Source of the DNA: Anas platyrhynchos
Lineage: Eukaryota; Chordata; Aves; Anseriformes; Anatidae
Direction of reading: 5' to 3'
Assembly: GCF_047663525.1 (NCBI RefSeq)
Contig: NC_092606.1
Location: 6,694,501-6,758,500, forward strand
DNA: 64,000 bases
A model generated the notes under the pieces. The model made no database searches and had not been told where the DNA came from. It saw only the letters and a list, made by a program, of their open reading frames with translations. The position numbers and the translations under genes were made by a program. Shown here one piece after another: positions 1 to 13,453 of the stretch (positions are counted from its first letter, which is position 1; the number at the start of each line of letters is the position of its first letter).

Positions 1-3000
1 TGCCTGCCCTCCCCTGTGTGGAAGACACAGCTGCCAGCCAAAAATTGGGCAGGTTCACCTGCCACCAGCCCTGGCAGCTTTCATGCTCAGACACTGCAAT
101 AAAGCCAGCCCAAGCTCAAACCCCGAGGCAGGGGGCTGTCTCCAAGCCCCAGGAATTTTGTTCTGGAAGTAATGCACGGGTATGAGCAGCATCTCCAGCA
201 ACGAGCTTGACAGCTAGAAGGTGCTCCAGGTTTTAATTCCATCTGCCAGCTCTTGGGGGTCCTGACACAGGACACTGGTATCCCAGCAAAAGGCAATGAA
301 ATAAAACTGAATTTCTGCTGCCAATTTGTAATTTATACTCCACGGAAAAAATCTAAATGCTAAATTGCCTTGTTGTGTCTTCTGCCACCTTCAGTTCAGT
401 TAAAGAAAATGTCATTATAACCCAACAATTTTCAGTAGGACACCTGCTTTTCTAAAATTTTAACACAGAAATAAGACACAACAGTCAATACGTCAACCAT
501 AGAAACGATATCAAAGCTTTCAAGCCCTTGATTATGGTCCCAATTCACTGGGACAGCATTATCCAGCACACGTATGTTTTGTTTTGAAAGTGTACAGCAG
601 CACAGACATAAATTTTAAAAACAAAACCCAACAATCTAAAAACACGGAGAAAGTCCATGACCAATACAGCCAAGATGTTCCAGGACGTGAGGATTTTACT
701 TCAGATGCTGAGGTAAAACGTGTGCACCATGACTCAGAAGCGATGGAGCTGGATATATACAATGCACAGGCAGTTGTAGCCTAAAGCCTCATTTAACTTT
801 GCAATACATATTCTGTGCCTTGGATTGCAAGCGTTAGTGCAATCCAATGCTTTTCAATTACTGTTTTTTAATTAAAGGCTGTAGAAATATGTTTTTGCCC
901 ACATGTGCTTCAGCAGATTATCTCCTGCTCAGTCTCCCACGACTGACCCAACCAAAATCTGCAGCCGTTCAGCAGCAGATACGCTCACTGACGGGTGAGT
1001 GCCTTCCTCCACTTCGGAGTCCCTGCCCACGTGCACTTTATAACAAGGCTGCAGTGTGTTACACACATGGGAGTGCAGGGCAAAGCTTCCTAAGATCCTC
1101 GGGAGGCGTGCAGACCTGCTGCAGGAACTGAAATCAAACAGATGAGCTGATAGGCAGCCTCGCATCTTCCCCTCTCCGAGACCTGAAGCGTAAGCCTCAG
1201 TGTCAGGAACTGAGCCACTTTCAGAAGATGTGGAACGTTTAATTTCAGCATTTCACAGTCTCTTGCTTCATCCGTCTGGCACACAGATCAAACATATGAC
1301 TGACCAGATGCAGTTTGGGGTTTTAGCACTCAACGCAAGGATCACAAACAAGTTGCTAAGACTCAGCAAGACCACCACCAAAGGTAAAACAGAAGAGAAC
1401 TGGAGCAGCCAGAGAGTGTACGTGACACCATTCACGGTGGTAAAACTTACTGCTATGAAAAATATTATCAGCTGCTCTTCCATACTTGGTCACACATCTA
1501 AACATCATCTACTTGAGTGTAAATGCAGTTCACCTGAACACTGCTTACCTCAGCTGGGAGCAATTCAAATTACAGGCTCGGTTACATGGAAAGCTCAACG
1601 CTACGCAGACAAATGATACACAGAAGTGATCAGATATTGGCAGCAGCAGCACTAACAATTCAGGAACCAAATTTTCACCTCTGACGTGTATCTATGCCTC
1701 ATCAAGTGCGTGGGAGTTACATGTAAGGATGTGATTTTGCAAACAAGAAAGGAATGCTTAGAGCACTCCTTGTGAAGTCACCGGCAGATGGCTTTTTCTG
1801 CTGCCCGTATTTATTGCCTCTGCTCATGTTTCCCCAAAGCCTATATGTGCTTGAGCTTAGCCTCTTACAAGTTAAACATTGATTTGAACACAAACCACCC
1901 CATTATAAAAACCTTGTGCGTTATGCTGGAGTTTCTTGATACCGCAGCAAGCTAACTCCCACTCGGAATGGCTAATATAGCAATTAAGCTGCGTAAGTAA
2001 TTCCTGTTTATAGTGCAGATCTGGAAAAGAACAAAATCTGCGTTGAGCAAAGTTAGCCATACCCCAGAATGTGGTCATCAAAATTCTTTTTGAAACTGCA
2101 CCAATGTAATTTCACTAACAAATTCACGAGCAAATTCAATGGCAAAGCTGCTCCCGTTTGGTCCAGACTCTAACAGAAGGGCGCTTGCGTGGGTACAGGT
2201 ACTCGACTGGCTGAATGGCTCTTCTGAGGTGGGAGAGAACAGCCCTGCTTTGTATTGCTACTGGATTTCCCACTTGCATGCTTAATCAAAACAATTCAGT
2301 CCCATAACCACAATTAGCAATTAATTCCTCATTTTTTAGATGAGGACTAAGAAGAAGAAGAAAAAGACTTGTTCTACAAGGGAACAACCTGGTGTAACCG
2401 CTTTCTAACCCTAACAACTCAAAGAGGAGCCTCTTCTATTACGGGTTAAAGAAAATGATTTTGTTTCTTAGCCAAAAATGTGACTTTTTGAGATCATCAA
2501 TTTTCAAAGCTTCAAAATGAAAGGGCAGAAAAATCGAGTACTAGATTCCCAAAAGATGTAATTTAAGATCATTCAAAAAATCTGAAGAATACTTTTGAAA
2601 CCCCCAGTTACTAAGATTAATAAGTGAACAGCTGACATATGAAAATAATTATTCTCTATCATCATATCAGCTAGGGAAACTGCAAAGCAATTTCTCAAGA
2701 TATTCTTCTCAGTGCTGCATGACTTTGAACAGGCACAGAAGAAAAATGAGTGCAGAAAGCGTTCGCTACAGTGTGCATGCAGGTCATTCTAGTTTTCAGA
2801 ATAATGATTCACACCTTAACTTTACCAAATGTATTTTAAAATATTTGATAAAGGGTACTCATAGAAATGTGAGCTCTCAACATTTAAAAATGCTAATTTG
2901 ATTTTACCCCAAATCTTCCAGCATTTTTTGCACTGCCAGACTCTCTGAGAGATACACAGGGTAAGCTTCTATGGGCTTATTGGAGCTGGCAAGAATCCTG

Positions 3001-5531
3001 CAATAAAACAAATGTCCAACCAGTGCCCAAAGTCTCTGATTTCACTAGTGCAGGACAGCAACGTGCCAGCAACCAAACGCCTTTGAACAGGATGCGTTCA
3101 TTGCCCAGCACCACAGACTAAATTAGGCAATACAGCTGTGAGAACACCAGTGACTGGGTAACGCTTACTGATGAACAAGCTGCAGCAAGTTTCCCCTGCT
3201 TTTCATCACAAGGGAAGACAATTTTTATTGCTAGCTGGCACAAAAGAGATTCATCTGCTAAGATCTCAAATCAGCTATTAGTCTTTTTCATAAAGTCCAG
3301 GAACAAGAAATGAAAAAAATCGAAACCAAGCACTATATCATTTGAGAAGTCTGTTTAGGTGATTTAGAAATATCGATTTTGTGTGTTGACAGTACTCGTT
3401 TACACATTAGTTTCTAATCATAAAAATCAAAGCCTATTTTACTACAACAGTGCAAACATCTCTGTAGATGAGATTGTTAGATAGATATTTCCTAATGGCT
3501 ATGGAATTTCCACAATTTAAACATCAAAATACAATCAAAGTTAAAAAAAAAAATGAAGTTCTTGGAGTTAGAATTGACATTCCTATACAAGCTGTCCTTA
3601 GGAAAAAAAAAAAACAAAACCCAAAGAAACAAAACCAAAAAACTGCCCTGAAACTCCACATTTTCACAGGACCAAACACGATTTCTTACCCGATCTTAGC
3701 TTCCCCTCGACCACAGCTTGCTATATAATTTAACCTTTTACCCTTTTCCAATAAGCATATGACTTATGTAAAATACATTTGTTAAAAGCAGAATCCCCAA
3801 TTACAATTGTGCAAAAAGACTGAAAAAACACTGACAGTCCTTTAGTTTCATAAAAAAATTCAATGCAAATGGCATTAAAGACTGCGTCGTTTAACAGAAG
3901 CAGAAAGACTTCACAATAAATATCTCTAACGTCTTCCCACTTCCATCGAGATCCCCCCATCTCTCCATTCACACCTTCACTCTTTTCCTTCTTTGGGCTT
4001 TCAAGTCCAGTGATGTACTATTATCCACGTGGACGCGTGAACAAAAATTTTCTTTCATTTTGGAAAAATACGGTAAGAGGCTTTATTTTCACAGACATTA
4101 ATTTATCTTATTTTCGTCTTGCACAGACAGAGGTTTGTTTCAAAGCAATCAAGCCTACCAAATGTTTTTTGAAGCTCACATTTATTTCTCCTATTGGAAA
4201 GGGCATAGGGATATGAAAAGACCTCATCCATGGTTTAAAAACAAATGTTCAGGTTTAACTGTAAATGAACTTAGAAATTATTTAGCTAGTTAAGTTTACA
4301 TTAATATTAAAAATTGCTGTGTTTTTATATAAGTAACTGCTACCATGTCTAATTAAAAGAGGTAATGGTCCACCTACGTAATCCAAATAGCAAACCATGA
4401 AGTACCATCTGGGACAACCTTAGGAGAAAGCAAACTTTAAATGTGGTTTAAAAAGAAGTATTTTTTAAAGTAATTTAGTCTTAACATGCTGTTGGATTAC
4501 TTTATTTTAATTAGATCAGCTCACATGAATGGCACTGTATACTTAATGTGCTTTATCTGGAGTTTATGCAATAACCCAGAGTTGTGCAGTCTGCTAAAGG
4601 GAAAGTGATGTTGGCAAGCAACGCTGCAAAGCTCACTGGAAGCCTCAAAATTCTTCCTTTGTATGAATGAACACTCTGCATCCCACAGCCATAACACGGA
4701 GGTACATAATTAACTGTCACAATCGGCTACATTTTAAGAAATAGCCATGTAATTTGTCCTAATTCAATAGGATTAAAACAAAGGTTCCAGTCTCTCGGAC
4801 CTACGAGTGAAAAAAAGTCTACAAGCACAAAATTTAGTATGTGCATAAATCTTCTTTACAGGGCAGGGCCTAGGTCAATGGCAGACGGGGAAACAGAAAT
4901 GTAAGCATTAAAAATTCACCTAAAATAAATGGGTTTATACTGACAGCTAAACCAATAAAAAAAGCTGTATTTTAATTAAAGATTAGAACTGAAAAAAAAA
5001 AGAAGTAAAGAAAAAACAATGTTACTAGAGTAAATCAAAAGATAAACTTTTGATTAAAAAAATATTTAGGAAGCAGAAAGATAATTATCTAACCTTACTG
5101 TAATGATTTGTCACCATAAAGTCAAAATACCTCCCTGCCGAAAAGTTAGCTGCTTTAGCCATGAATTTTATAAAACCGTCTCAAACCCTGTCTGCTGGTT
5201 TTCTCAATATTTAAAAAAAGAATATCATAGGTTTTAAATATCCTATTTCAAGTGATGGGTTCTGGCAGTTCTTTTATTGCAACTAATGTAATATAATATA
5301 TAGCTATGTGTCATAAAAATCAAATACTTTGGTCTCAATCTGTCTGAATGTAAATGCTTTTCTCGGGCAAAATGCATTTCTGCTCAGTGCAGGAAGGCTT
5401 AGCTTTAGAAACCAACTACCTTCCATTTTTGGAAATCTAAATCAAGTTAGGAATAATAATAAAATTTAAAAACAGCTAAATAATAAGATAGAAGGGTAAA
5501 GAACTGCAGGCACTGAAATGAGATTACTTAC
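1..5531 (-). other. TAF15 intron 7 (incomplete), AT-rich
   Basis: This stretch lies downstream of the exon 7 donor (GTAAG, reading minus from 5531). I looked on the minus strand for the expected next exon (a GGF/NFGG RGG stretch, then the RRM segment with FVQGLG) and found none, so it appears to be one intron of more than 5.5 kb. It is AT-rich with several A-runs. No gene, RNA gene or recognisable transposon was seen. Confidence 0.7.
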
Positions 5532-8500
5532 CTATATCCAGACATATGACCTCTTCCATCCATGTCATAGCCCCCTCTACCTCCTCCCTGTGACCCGCCA
5601 TATCCTCTATTATCTTCTCCATACCTACTCTTTTCACGACGATCATCTGAAGGGGAACAAAAAGACAAAACATGAGTAAGTTGCAGTGCAAATGGCAGCC
5701 CTACAAAATTCCTGCCCTACAATTTGTTTTCCTTAAGTCTGACACTTTCTAGATATAAGTGGCAATTTCTAAATATCACAGTTCCATTATCTACTCCAGG
5801 GAGTAATGGAGCAAAGTCTGATTTTGCTCCAGTTACATTCCTTGGCTTCCAGCACCACACATTATCTCAAAAAGCAAACACCGTCTATTTTAATTTTCAT
5901 ATCACTACTACATTTTCCAAATTTTTAACACATATTGTCTAAAATATACTTTTCATTATACTTCCACTTCGCCTTCCTAGTTTGCAAAAGAAACCACTGA
6001 AGGCAGAACAAGGATGAGTGTGGGCCCAGCTGCTTGTGTCAAGATTTTGCAGAAAAAGGTCAGTCTTACAATTCTCATTTCTGTCTATCTCAGAATTCAC
6101 CAATACAGCATAAAGCTGGAATGTGAGGTAGAAAAGCTTGTCATGACCGATCAAGACATGTCATCTTCACACAAGAAAAAGGTGCAAAATAATTTATAAG
6201 AAAATTTCACCTAGAGCTTTAGAACTCAAGAGACATGAACTCTGCAAGGATGCCTCCAACAAATGCAACCACAACACTTTCAGGGCCCCAGCAGTTTTTC
6301 ATCTCCACATAACATTTTGAAAGTCTTAACAAACAGAACATTCCCCAAGAATACCAACATGGAAAAAAGAGCTTTTCACTATTCATCAAGTTATCAGTTG
6401 GATTTTCTTCCGCAGACAATTTCACAGTGTTTCTGTTCAATTTTACTAGCCAATATTGAATTCAACCTCTGAATTTTACCTTGGCTGTTGTGGCTATAGC
6501 TTCCCTTCTGAGACTGGTAGGATTGCTGGGAGTGGCCATATGAGCTTTGGTGCTGGTTATAGCCTGACTTTTGGTCATATGAGCTCTGGTGGCCATACCC
6601 CGACTGCTGGTCGTATGAGCCCTGGTGGCCATAGCCCGACTGCTGGTCGTATGAGCTTGACTGCTGGTCATAAGAGTCTTGGTTTTGTCCATAGCTTGAC
6701 TGCTGGTCATAAGAGCTTTGGTGCTGACCATAGTTTGACTTTTGTTCATAAGAGCCTCTTCCACTTAAAATAAACAGAATGTGTATTAATAGCTAAATGT
6801 TCACAGAATAGAGAGCAAAGTAATGGCTGAAAACACATAACATTGCTAAAAAACTCCTAGTCACAGTTACCTTCCAAGTCATTACTGGCATATTGAAATG
6901 AAAATGCTGTACATTTCACCTCTGTTGGGACGTATCTGGCTTCCAGTAAAACCAAGAGAGAAAAGCATGTATTACTATCACTTTCAAGACGTCCTCAATT
7001 TCCACTGCACATGAAACTTAACAGCAGTGCTCCCTTTACATGTTCCAGTACAAGGTTGGCTCCCCAGTCGCGTGACAACAGCTGATGCAAAGCCAATGAC
7101 CCACAGAACACCAAACCCTCTCCTACAGAGCAGTAGGGAAGACACAGGCTGCTCACACTGTATTGTGCAGCTGCTACTTCCAGTCTACAAAAAGCCCTCA
7201 AAACTTTGCGTTACTGAACTGCACCCTATCTTCTGGTGTTCCACCATTTTGCCAAGAACTTATTCTAACTGTAGTGATGTCCTCTAACAAACTTGCAGTT
7301 CTTCCCATTTTAGTGCCATCTGTATATATTATCCAACCAGCTTTTACCAGAAACATTGACCTCTTGGATATTATAACCCAACGTGCCTCGAAGTTCTAAG
7401 AGGGAGTCATCAATAACTCTTCTCTGACTATGTTATTTAATCAACTTTACAGCAACCACAAGAAAACCTCACCTACACCACATGTCCCTAGGCTACTTCC
7501 TAATTCAGCATGCAAGGTAGAAGCAGAAGTATTTTGAAAAACTAGATATGCAAGGCAATTATTGTTCCAGTTAGGTTACACTGTCATAGCAATAGATTGC
7601 ATAAATTTATGAGAAATAAATTGTATCCATGGAACACTGACTGTTACTCATCTTTTTGTTTTCCCCCAGGTGCTTCATTGCAGCTTAACTGTATTACCTT
7701 TCCAGTAACTGAAATTAATCACTGACCTGTCACCCTTTCTTCTCTTCCTCCTCCCTTCTCTCACCTTTTTTCAAAAAATGAGGCACCACATTTGTCATTC
7801 TCAAGTCTTTATCAATCTTAGCTGCTCCCCAAAATGCCTCAGAAAACCAACCAAACAAAAAGCTAAAAGCCTACAGGAAGTTTCCAGCAGCTTTTCAAAG
7901 AACTCTAAGATGAAATCCATTCGCACCAACCAATCTCAAACTATCCCATGTAACTAAATACTCGTGTAACCTGCTCTCTCCCAGTTCTAGCCTAGATCTT
8001 ACCTTCAACGTCACTAATCCCAGTAACAAAGAGATTGCTAAGACTTTGTTTATATCTTAATTTCAAAAAAAGACAGAAAGACAGGCTCCTTTAGCTTTTT
8101 CACCATCACCAACAACAGAAGCCATCACTGAGAGCCTCCACTATTTGCAGTTTTTCCTTCCTCCCTTCCCTCAGGAAGCGAGAGCTACGATTTTGTGATC
8201 ATCCTCTCCAAAGCTATCATTTTTACCATCCCAGTTTCTCCTTATTTGTTACAACCATACATAAAACAGTTTCCCTCCAATTTCTATTTTAATTTTCCTG
8301 GTCAAAACCAACTGTTTTGGAGAATCTACGCCCTACTGCAGTGTTTTTCCACCGGATGTCCTACAGAGCTAAAAACCACGTTATTGCCTAGTCTTGTGTA
8401 TGTTTGTACAACTCTTAAAAATTCTCAGGAAACAAAGCAAAGATAACCAAAACTTAACCATGTACCTGCCTTCCTTTGAGATGTGCAAAGGACACTCTAC

Positions 8501-11500
8501 TCTGAGTGACATCACCTACAGTTCAGATTAAAATCGTGCTTGTTTATATTAAGATGTTTGGCAATAACAACTACAAAACCAGAAACCAAGTACTGGTTTG
8601 CTGAAGTCCGGATTGTTATATAAACCTTGCAAAACAAAGTAAGAATTTTTGGACCATGAACACAGGAATGAGCTTTAGTGCGTACAGTGTATTTTAATAG
8701 GCCACTTGAGCCTCATTAAAGAACTACCGTAAGACGTGACCTTAGAGTGTAAACATGGAGCTTGCAAATTACACAATAAAGGTATTCTAGCACCAAGTGG
8801 CCTTTTAACTCATTATGGGAAGCTGGACTGTGTTTTCCAGGATATTTTCAAAGCTGCATTATTAATCCCCCTGAAACTAATTTGAGTACAACATTTAAGA
8901 AATAAAATACATTTTTAACTGTGTAAAGTACTGAACTAAGTGCAGTAATCCCACTTCTGTTCATTATAAAGCTCTTAAAAGTGGGAATTTTCAGATGTTT
9001 GTTGGTTGTTCTGTTGTTTGCTTTTTATTTTAGCAACTGTAGCTGGAAACTTCTTATAGTTCTAGTTAGGAACGCACAACTATTAGACAGTAGTTTAAGC
9101 AAATATTGCTTAAGCTTCCTTACCCTCTGGACGACCCCTTCTGCTGTCCCTGACTGCTGTAAGACTGCTGGTTGTATGAGCTCTGATTCTGATTATCATA
9201 ACCGGATTCATCATCATACCCCTGGGAATCTTGTCCATAACCTGAAAATCAAGGAAAAAAAATTTTCAGCAAATATTCACCTTTTAATTACTGCCAATGA
9301 ATGTAACAAGCTAGCCAAACCTGTTTGATTTTGTCCATAGTTCCCATGATAGTTTCCATAGTTCTGTCCATAGGAGGAATTGTCTCCACTCTGCCCATAA
9401 CCAGAATATCCCTGTAATTTAAATAACGTATTCAAATAAGTGCAAATTCCACAGCAGGTAATTGCAGTTTTTCTTTGCTAGACACGACTGCAAACAACAA
9501 GCACAAACTGAGAACATTTCTTACCAGCCCTGACATGGCCAGGAACAAATTTTTATTTTACTCAAACATCTGCTTTGAAAGACACGATGACTTTTCTCAA
9601 CTTACCTGTGTTTGTCCGTAACTTTGACTGCCCTGATTGCCATAGGAGGAATAGCTGGAAGAGAAAAACACAGCTAGTAAGCTTTTACAGCACTGGAAAA
9701 TGAAGGCACTTTGGGTGTTATTTTAAGTTTCTTTTCATTTTGAAAAGAGGTGTTTCATCTGAGTCCTGCAGTTTTAGGCATATTAGAAAAGCATCAGTAT
9801 GGTTGCCACAGCTAATTGGCAGAGCTATAAGCACTTATTTTAATTTCTGCTGTGTTTCAAGTGTAAATTTAAAATACTTGAAAGTTGGGCTTACTACAAT
9901 TTGATAGGTTCTTACGAATCACAGAAAATTGTATCATACATACCCATGGCATTTTAACTTTTTCAGTACATTCTCATAAAGTTAATTTTATTTCAGTCAG
10001 TTGCTGTCAATTTGGTGTTTGCTGGACAATTTGACATCACCACCATCAAAAACCGCACTAGCTTTCGATTATACTTACTCATTATTCTGCCAATTTAAGG
10101 TTTCATGAACTTACAGAAGAATCATGTGCTGAAACTCACATCAAACTCAGATATAAACTCAAACTCACATACTGCCAGATGCACAGAACCCGATCACTTT
10201 CCTTAGCACAGTCAGTATTATCCATGAATCTCATGCTTCTGTAAGAACACTTCTCTTTTACTGATTAAAATACAACCTCACCCCAAAAATCTTACAGCTA
10301 TTTTTAAATGGCTTTTAAATTACACTATTATGAACAGTTTTCAAAGTTTGTTTGTTTGTTTTTGTTTTGTTTTTTATATAAAAAAAGTCCCTCTACTGGG
10401 CAAGTCAAATATTAACGTGGCCATCACCTTTATGCTTGTATAAACTTTGACTAATACCTCAGTGAGCAGCTTAAGGCAGACGTATGAAAATATTTCTCTA
10501 TATCCATGACATTTCAAAAGTTCTTCTTATTAAAAGATAGCCTTCCATTTCAACCCTCCTTGTTTTCTTCCCTTCAGGAACATCAACTTTTCTCTGTTTT
10601 ATAAGGATTCTTAATAAAGGCCCAAGGCTACAAGCTTTCTACAACTGTTCCTGTCAAAAATGTTATCAACACCATATCACACTCCAAGATTCAAATGCCT
10701 TGCTGGGAATCCTAAATTGCCTTTATTTTGCACATTTAATTGCCAAGAGAAAGAAACAAACAAAAATACCATACCTCTGCTGGCCCCCGGACTGACTGTA
10801 ACTTCCCGAATCTAGAAGAAGAAGAAGTAGAGACATGTTGAGAACTTCCAATTAATACTTTATTCCTCTACTTAATATAAAAGGAAGAATTTGGGGGAGA
10901 GGAAGGAAGGTGTAGACACTAGACAACGCAGGTACTTTCCCAGCAGAATCTGAGAGCTGCTTCTGGCCAGCAGATGAGAAATCCTGATGGGGAGAAGGGG
11001 AGCACAGCGTGGGGGGGTACAAATGCTTTGAACTTCTCTCTGTGAAGCATCTGGATTCCATTTTCGTGGTGCATCCTCAGATTCAGGACTGCACAACCCC
11101 CTCTAATGGCTACTGAATACAGTCCCATCAGCAAGGCTCAGAATGCAGCTGCTTAATTAATCAAGCAAAGCTAAGTAGGCCAGGCCCACCCCATTGAAGG
11201 CACCCTACAAAAGCTCTGCCTAGCACAGAGACAGAATCTGGAGATGACATTTCCCTTGCTGATAGCCCCAACCACGCAAGAATTAATTCATTTACATACA
11301 GCTTGTCCAGACAGGTATTACAGAGGTTATTGCCAATTAATCTAAACATCAGATATCATGGAAATGGATTCTTGAAAGACAAACACACTGGAAGAATATG
11401 GATTTCAGAATACAATTTCAAGTAAGAAAAAAGAAAAATCACTGAAATTGATTTGAAGTATGGCATCTAACCTGTAAAAGCTATCAATGTCACAAAAACA

Positions 11501-13261
11501 AACACGCAAACTAATACCTAAGCTGGAACTCAGTTCCTAAATATGCTGCTTTGCCTTTATTGATTTAGCTTACCACATTTTGTCTTGTTAATGGCAGAAA
11601 GACAGATTCCCTGGCTTCTGTAAAAAATTCAAATTTCTGAGTACTAAGAGCTGTCTCAGCACCAAGGGAAGCACCAAGCCCTACAGACTGTCTCCCCAGC
11701 TGGCCACACGTGCCAGGAGTGGGGCCGTAGCACCCACACGCTTTGCTCCACCACCTTCAGGCCCTTCGGGTGCAGATCTCCAGAGCGGGCTCCAGCACTT
11801 CATGGCCACGGCCTCCCAGCCACACGGCCTCTGCTGGCCTTGCTGCTCTGTGCAGGTGCCTCAAATCCTGACCTTTACGCTTGAAGTTTCCATCTTCTGG
11901 TCAAAACCCAGCACCGGGTTCTCTCTGCCAGTACTGTCAGTCTGGAAACAGCCTCGGGATGCTCCTGGTCCTTCTGAATCACCCCAAGAAGCGGTACAAA
12001 CATTGGGGTACCACAGTCTAAGAACGGATGCCAAGAACTGGTTTTAGTCTTTCCCCTCTCTCTTTCCCTATATCTAACCACTACACCTGGAATTGCCTAA
12101 AAAGCTGAAGCTGAGGGTGAATTCCAGTTCAGGATGAATGCCATAAGCCATACACAAACAGCTACAACCATTCTGCAACGAAAACACACACCAAATCGCC
12201 CCAAATCTGCTCAGTGTACCTCCCTCCCCTGCTCATAACCCCACTCCTGCCAGTGTCTACTCACACGTGTACAGGGCAGGTCAGAAATTTTTTGTTATTT
12301 CCATTTGAACGATAACAAAGCTTCCCATTAAATATGTTGCAGCATTTAAAAATGCCTCACTTAAAATTTATATGCCATTAATGGTGCTAATTAAAGCAAA
12401 GAACACGAGGGGTCATCTCAGGAAGAATTCCTGAGGAAGGACGTAACTTCCTCCGAACTACAGCAGTGCAGTTCATCCCCGCAGCTTCTCCCTCACCAAC
12501 TTGTGCCAAAACACAGCGTTTTGGAAGGAGACTGAAAGCCACCAGATAAGGAGCCCGTAAAATATGAATACATAGAAGCGGAGGAATTTCCTCTATTTAT
12601 GCATTTTTGTGCGTGCCAAGCAGCCTTTCTCAGAGTGCTCCCCGGCCTCCTGAGGGGTTCATTCTGGTGGGCTCAGGAACCTCACAGTAGCTCTGCAAAC
12701 CGCATTTTTTGCTGGAAAATGACGGATCTGGGGGCATCTTCCCTGAAAGCAGCCAAAGTTCAGAGAGAAAGGTGCTGGGAAGGAGGGAGGGGCACAGCAG
12801 AGCCCCTCCTCACACAGCCCTGGAGCCACATCCCAATTAAAACACGGTAATTGGGGGGGGGGGGGGTGTCAAAATTTGGGGGGGGGGCAGGTTCTGAGGG
12901 GGGCTGGAAGCCACCCACCCCTCACTCCCCCGCCCCTGGCAGAAAGGGGGCGTGGCCTCGCAGAGCCCCGCCCCCATTGGGAAAAGAGGGCGTGGCCACC
13001 CCATGCCCCGCCCTATGAGAAAAGGGGGCGTGTCCACACTGACCCCCCCGTGGAGTGGGCGTGGCCTCCACAAAAGGGGCGTGGCCTCCGGGCGCCATCA
13101 GGGGGGCGTGGCCCCTCCCGCATCCCCCCCTCCCCCCCACCCCCTCCCTCACCCCGCGGCGCCCTCTCCGCTCCCCCCCCCTCATTTTCTCCCCCCTCCC
13201 TCCCGGGAGGCTCAGGCCCCGCCCCCCCCGCGCTTGCCCCGCGGCACCCACCCGAGGCCAT
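5532..13261 (-). CDS. TAF15: TAF15, 5' part (exons 1-7 of a FET-family RNA-binding protein; 3' part outside window)
   Basis: Coding exons, in gene order: 13252-13261, 10775-10811, 9606-9654, 9321-9411, 9124-9241, 6480-6763 and 5532-5646. All have AG/GT borders and phases that join cleanly (704 nt, 234 codons plus 2 bases). The start is ATG at 13261: exon 1 gives M-A-S and splices to [12 protein letters not shown], matching the mammalian TAF15 start (MSDSGSYGQSGG). Exons 2-6 encode the Ser/Tyr/Gly/Gln prion-like domain with repeated SYDQQ and GYG units. Exon 7 has [20 protein letters not shown] followed by GGGRGG, the start of the first RGG region, and this separates TAF15 from FUS and EWSR1. 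The family acts in the nucleus in transcription (TFIID-associated) and RNA processing, and forms condensates through this domain. The RRM, zinc finger and C-terminal RGG exons were not found and should lie left of position 1. The gene is divergent from RHBDD2. Confidence 0.93.
5647..10774 (-). other. TAF15 introns 2-6 (between the listed exons)
   Basis: Noncoding, AT-rich spacers between the prion-like-domain exons. The largest are 6764-9123 and 9655-10774. Splice donors are GTAAG- or GTTTGG-type and acceptors follow pyrimidine tracts. I see no repeat family or RNA gene in them. Confidence 0.7.
12852..12888. repeat. Two poly-G runs
   Basis: Two runs of about 10-14 G on the plus strand, separated by a short AT-containing spacer, lie inside TAF15 intron 1. 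They are potential quadruplex formers and are prone to sequencing error, so the exact lengths are unreliable. Confidence 0.8.
12946..13113 (+). repeat. Degenerate tandem array of six GGGCGTGG/T boxes
   Basis: The core GGGGGCGTGGCC or a close variant recurs at 12946-12957, 12987-12998, 13024-13035, 13055-13066, 13076-13086 and 13101-13113. The spacing shrinks from about 40 to about 20 bp. Inverted CCCCGCCC boxes lie between copies (for example near 12965 and 13004). The core matches the GC/CACCC sites bound by SP/KLF factors. It sits 150-300 bp downstream of the TAF15 start codon, in intron 1, so it could act as an intronic promoter element. Confidence 0.7.
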
Positions 13262-13420
13262 GGCGGCGGCGGCGGCAGCAGCGGGAGGAGGGGGGGGGGG
13301 GCAGTGACCGAGCGCCGCGCCGGCCGCGCGCGCACTGAGGCCCCCGCAGCTCGCGCGGACTGCGGGGCCCGGCAGCCAATGGCAGCGCGCGGCCACTCCC
13401 ACCCGAGGGGGGGGGGGAGG
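13262..13420 (-). promoter_or_regulatory. TAF15: TAF15 5' UTR and CpG-rich promoter
   Basis: The sequence just upstream of the TAF15 ATG is CpG-dense (CGCGCGC-type stretches), has a GCC-repeat leader, and carries a CCAAT motif on the plus strand at 13376-13380. There is no TATA box. The transcription start is inferred to lie near 13300-13350; it is not defined by the sequence. Confidence 0.6.
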
Positions 13421-13453
13421 AGGAGAGGAGGGAGGGGAGCGTACCAAGTGCAT

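Larger units (their letters stand above)
10812..13251 (-). other. TAF15 intron 1
   Basis: The donor GTGGGT begins at 13251 and the acceptor TAG ends at 10812. The 3' part is AT-rich. The 5' 400 bp is extremely G/C-rich and holds two poly-G runs and a GC-box array, which are listed separately. No coding exon was recognised. Confidence 0.75.

Noticed and set aside
6456-6773. Plus-strand repetitive open frame (GHMSSGG-type units)
   Set aside because: It is the exact antisense of the TAF15 exon 6 tandem repeat; the sense strand has matching splice sites and TAF15 homology.
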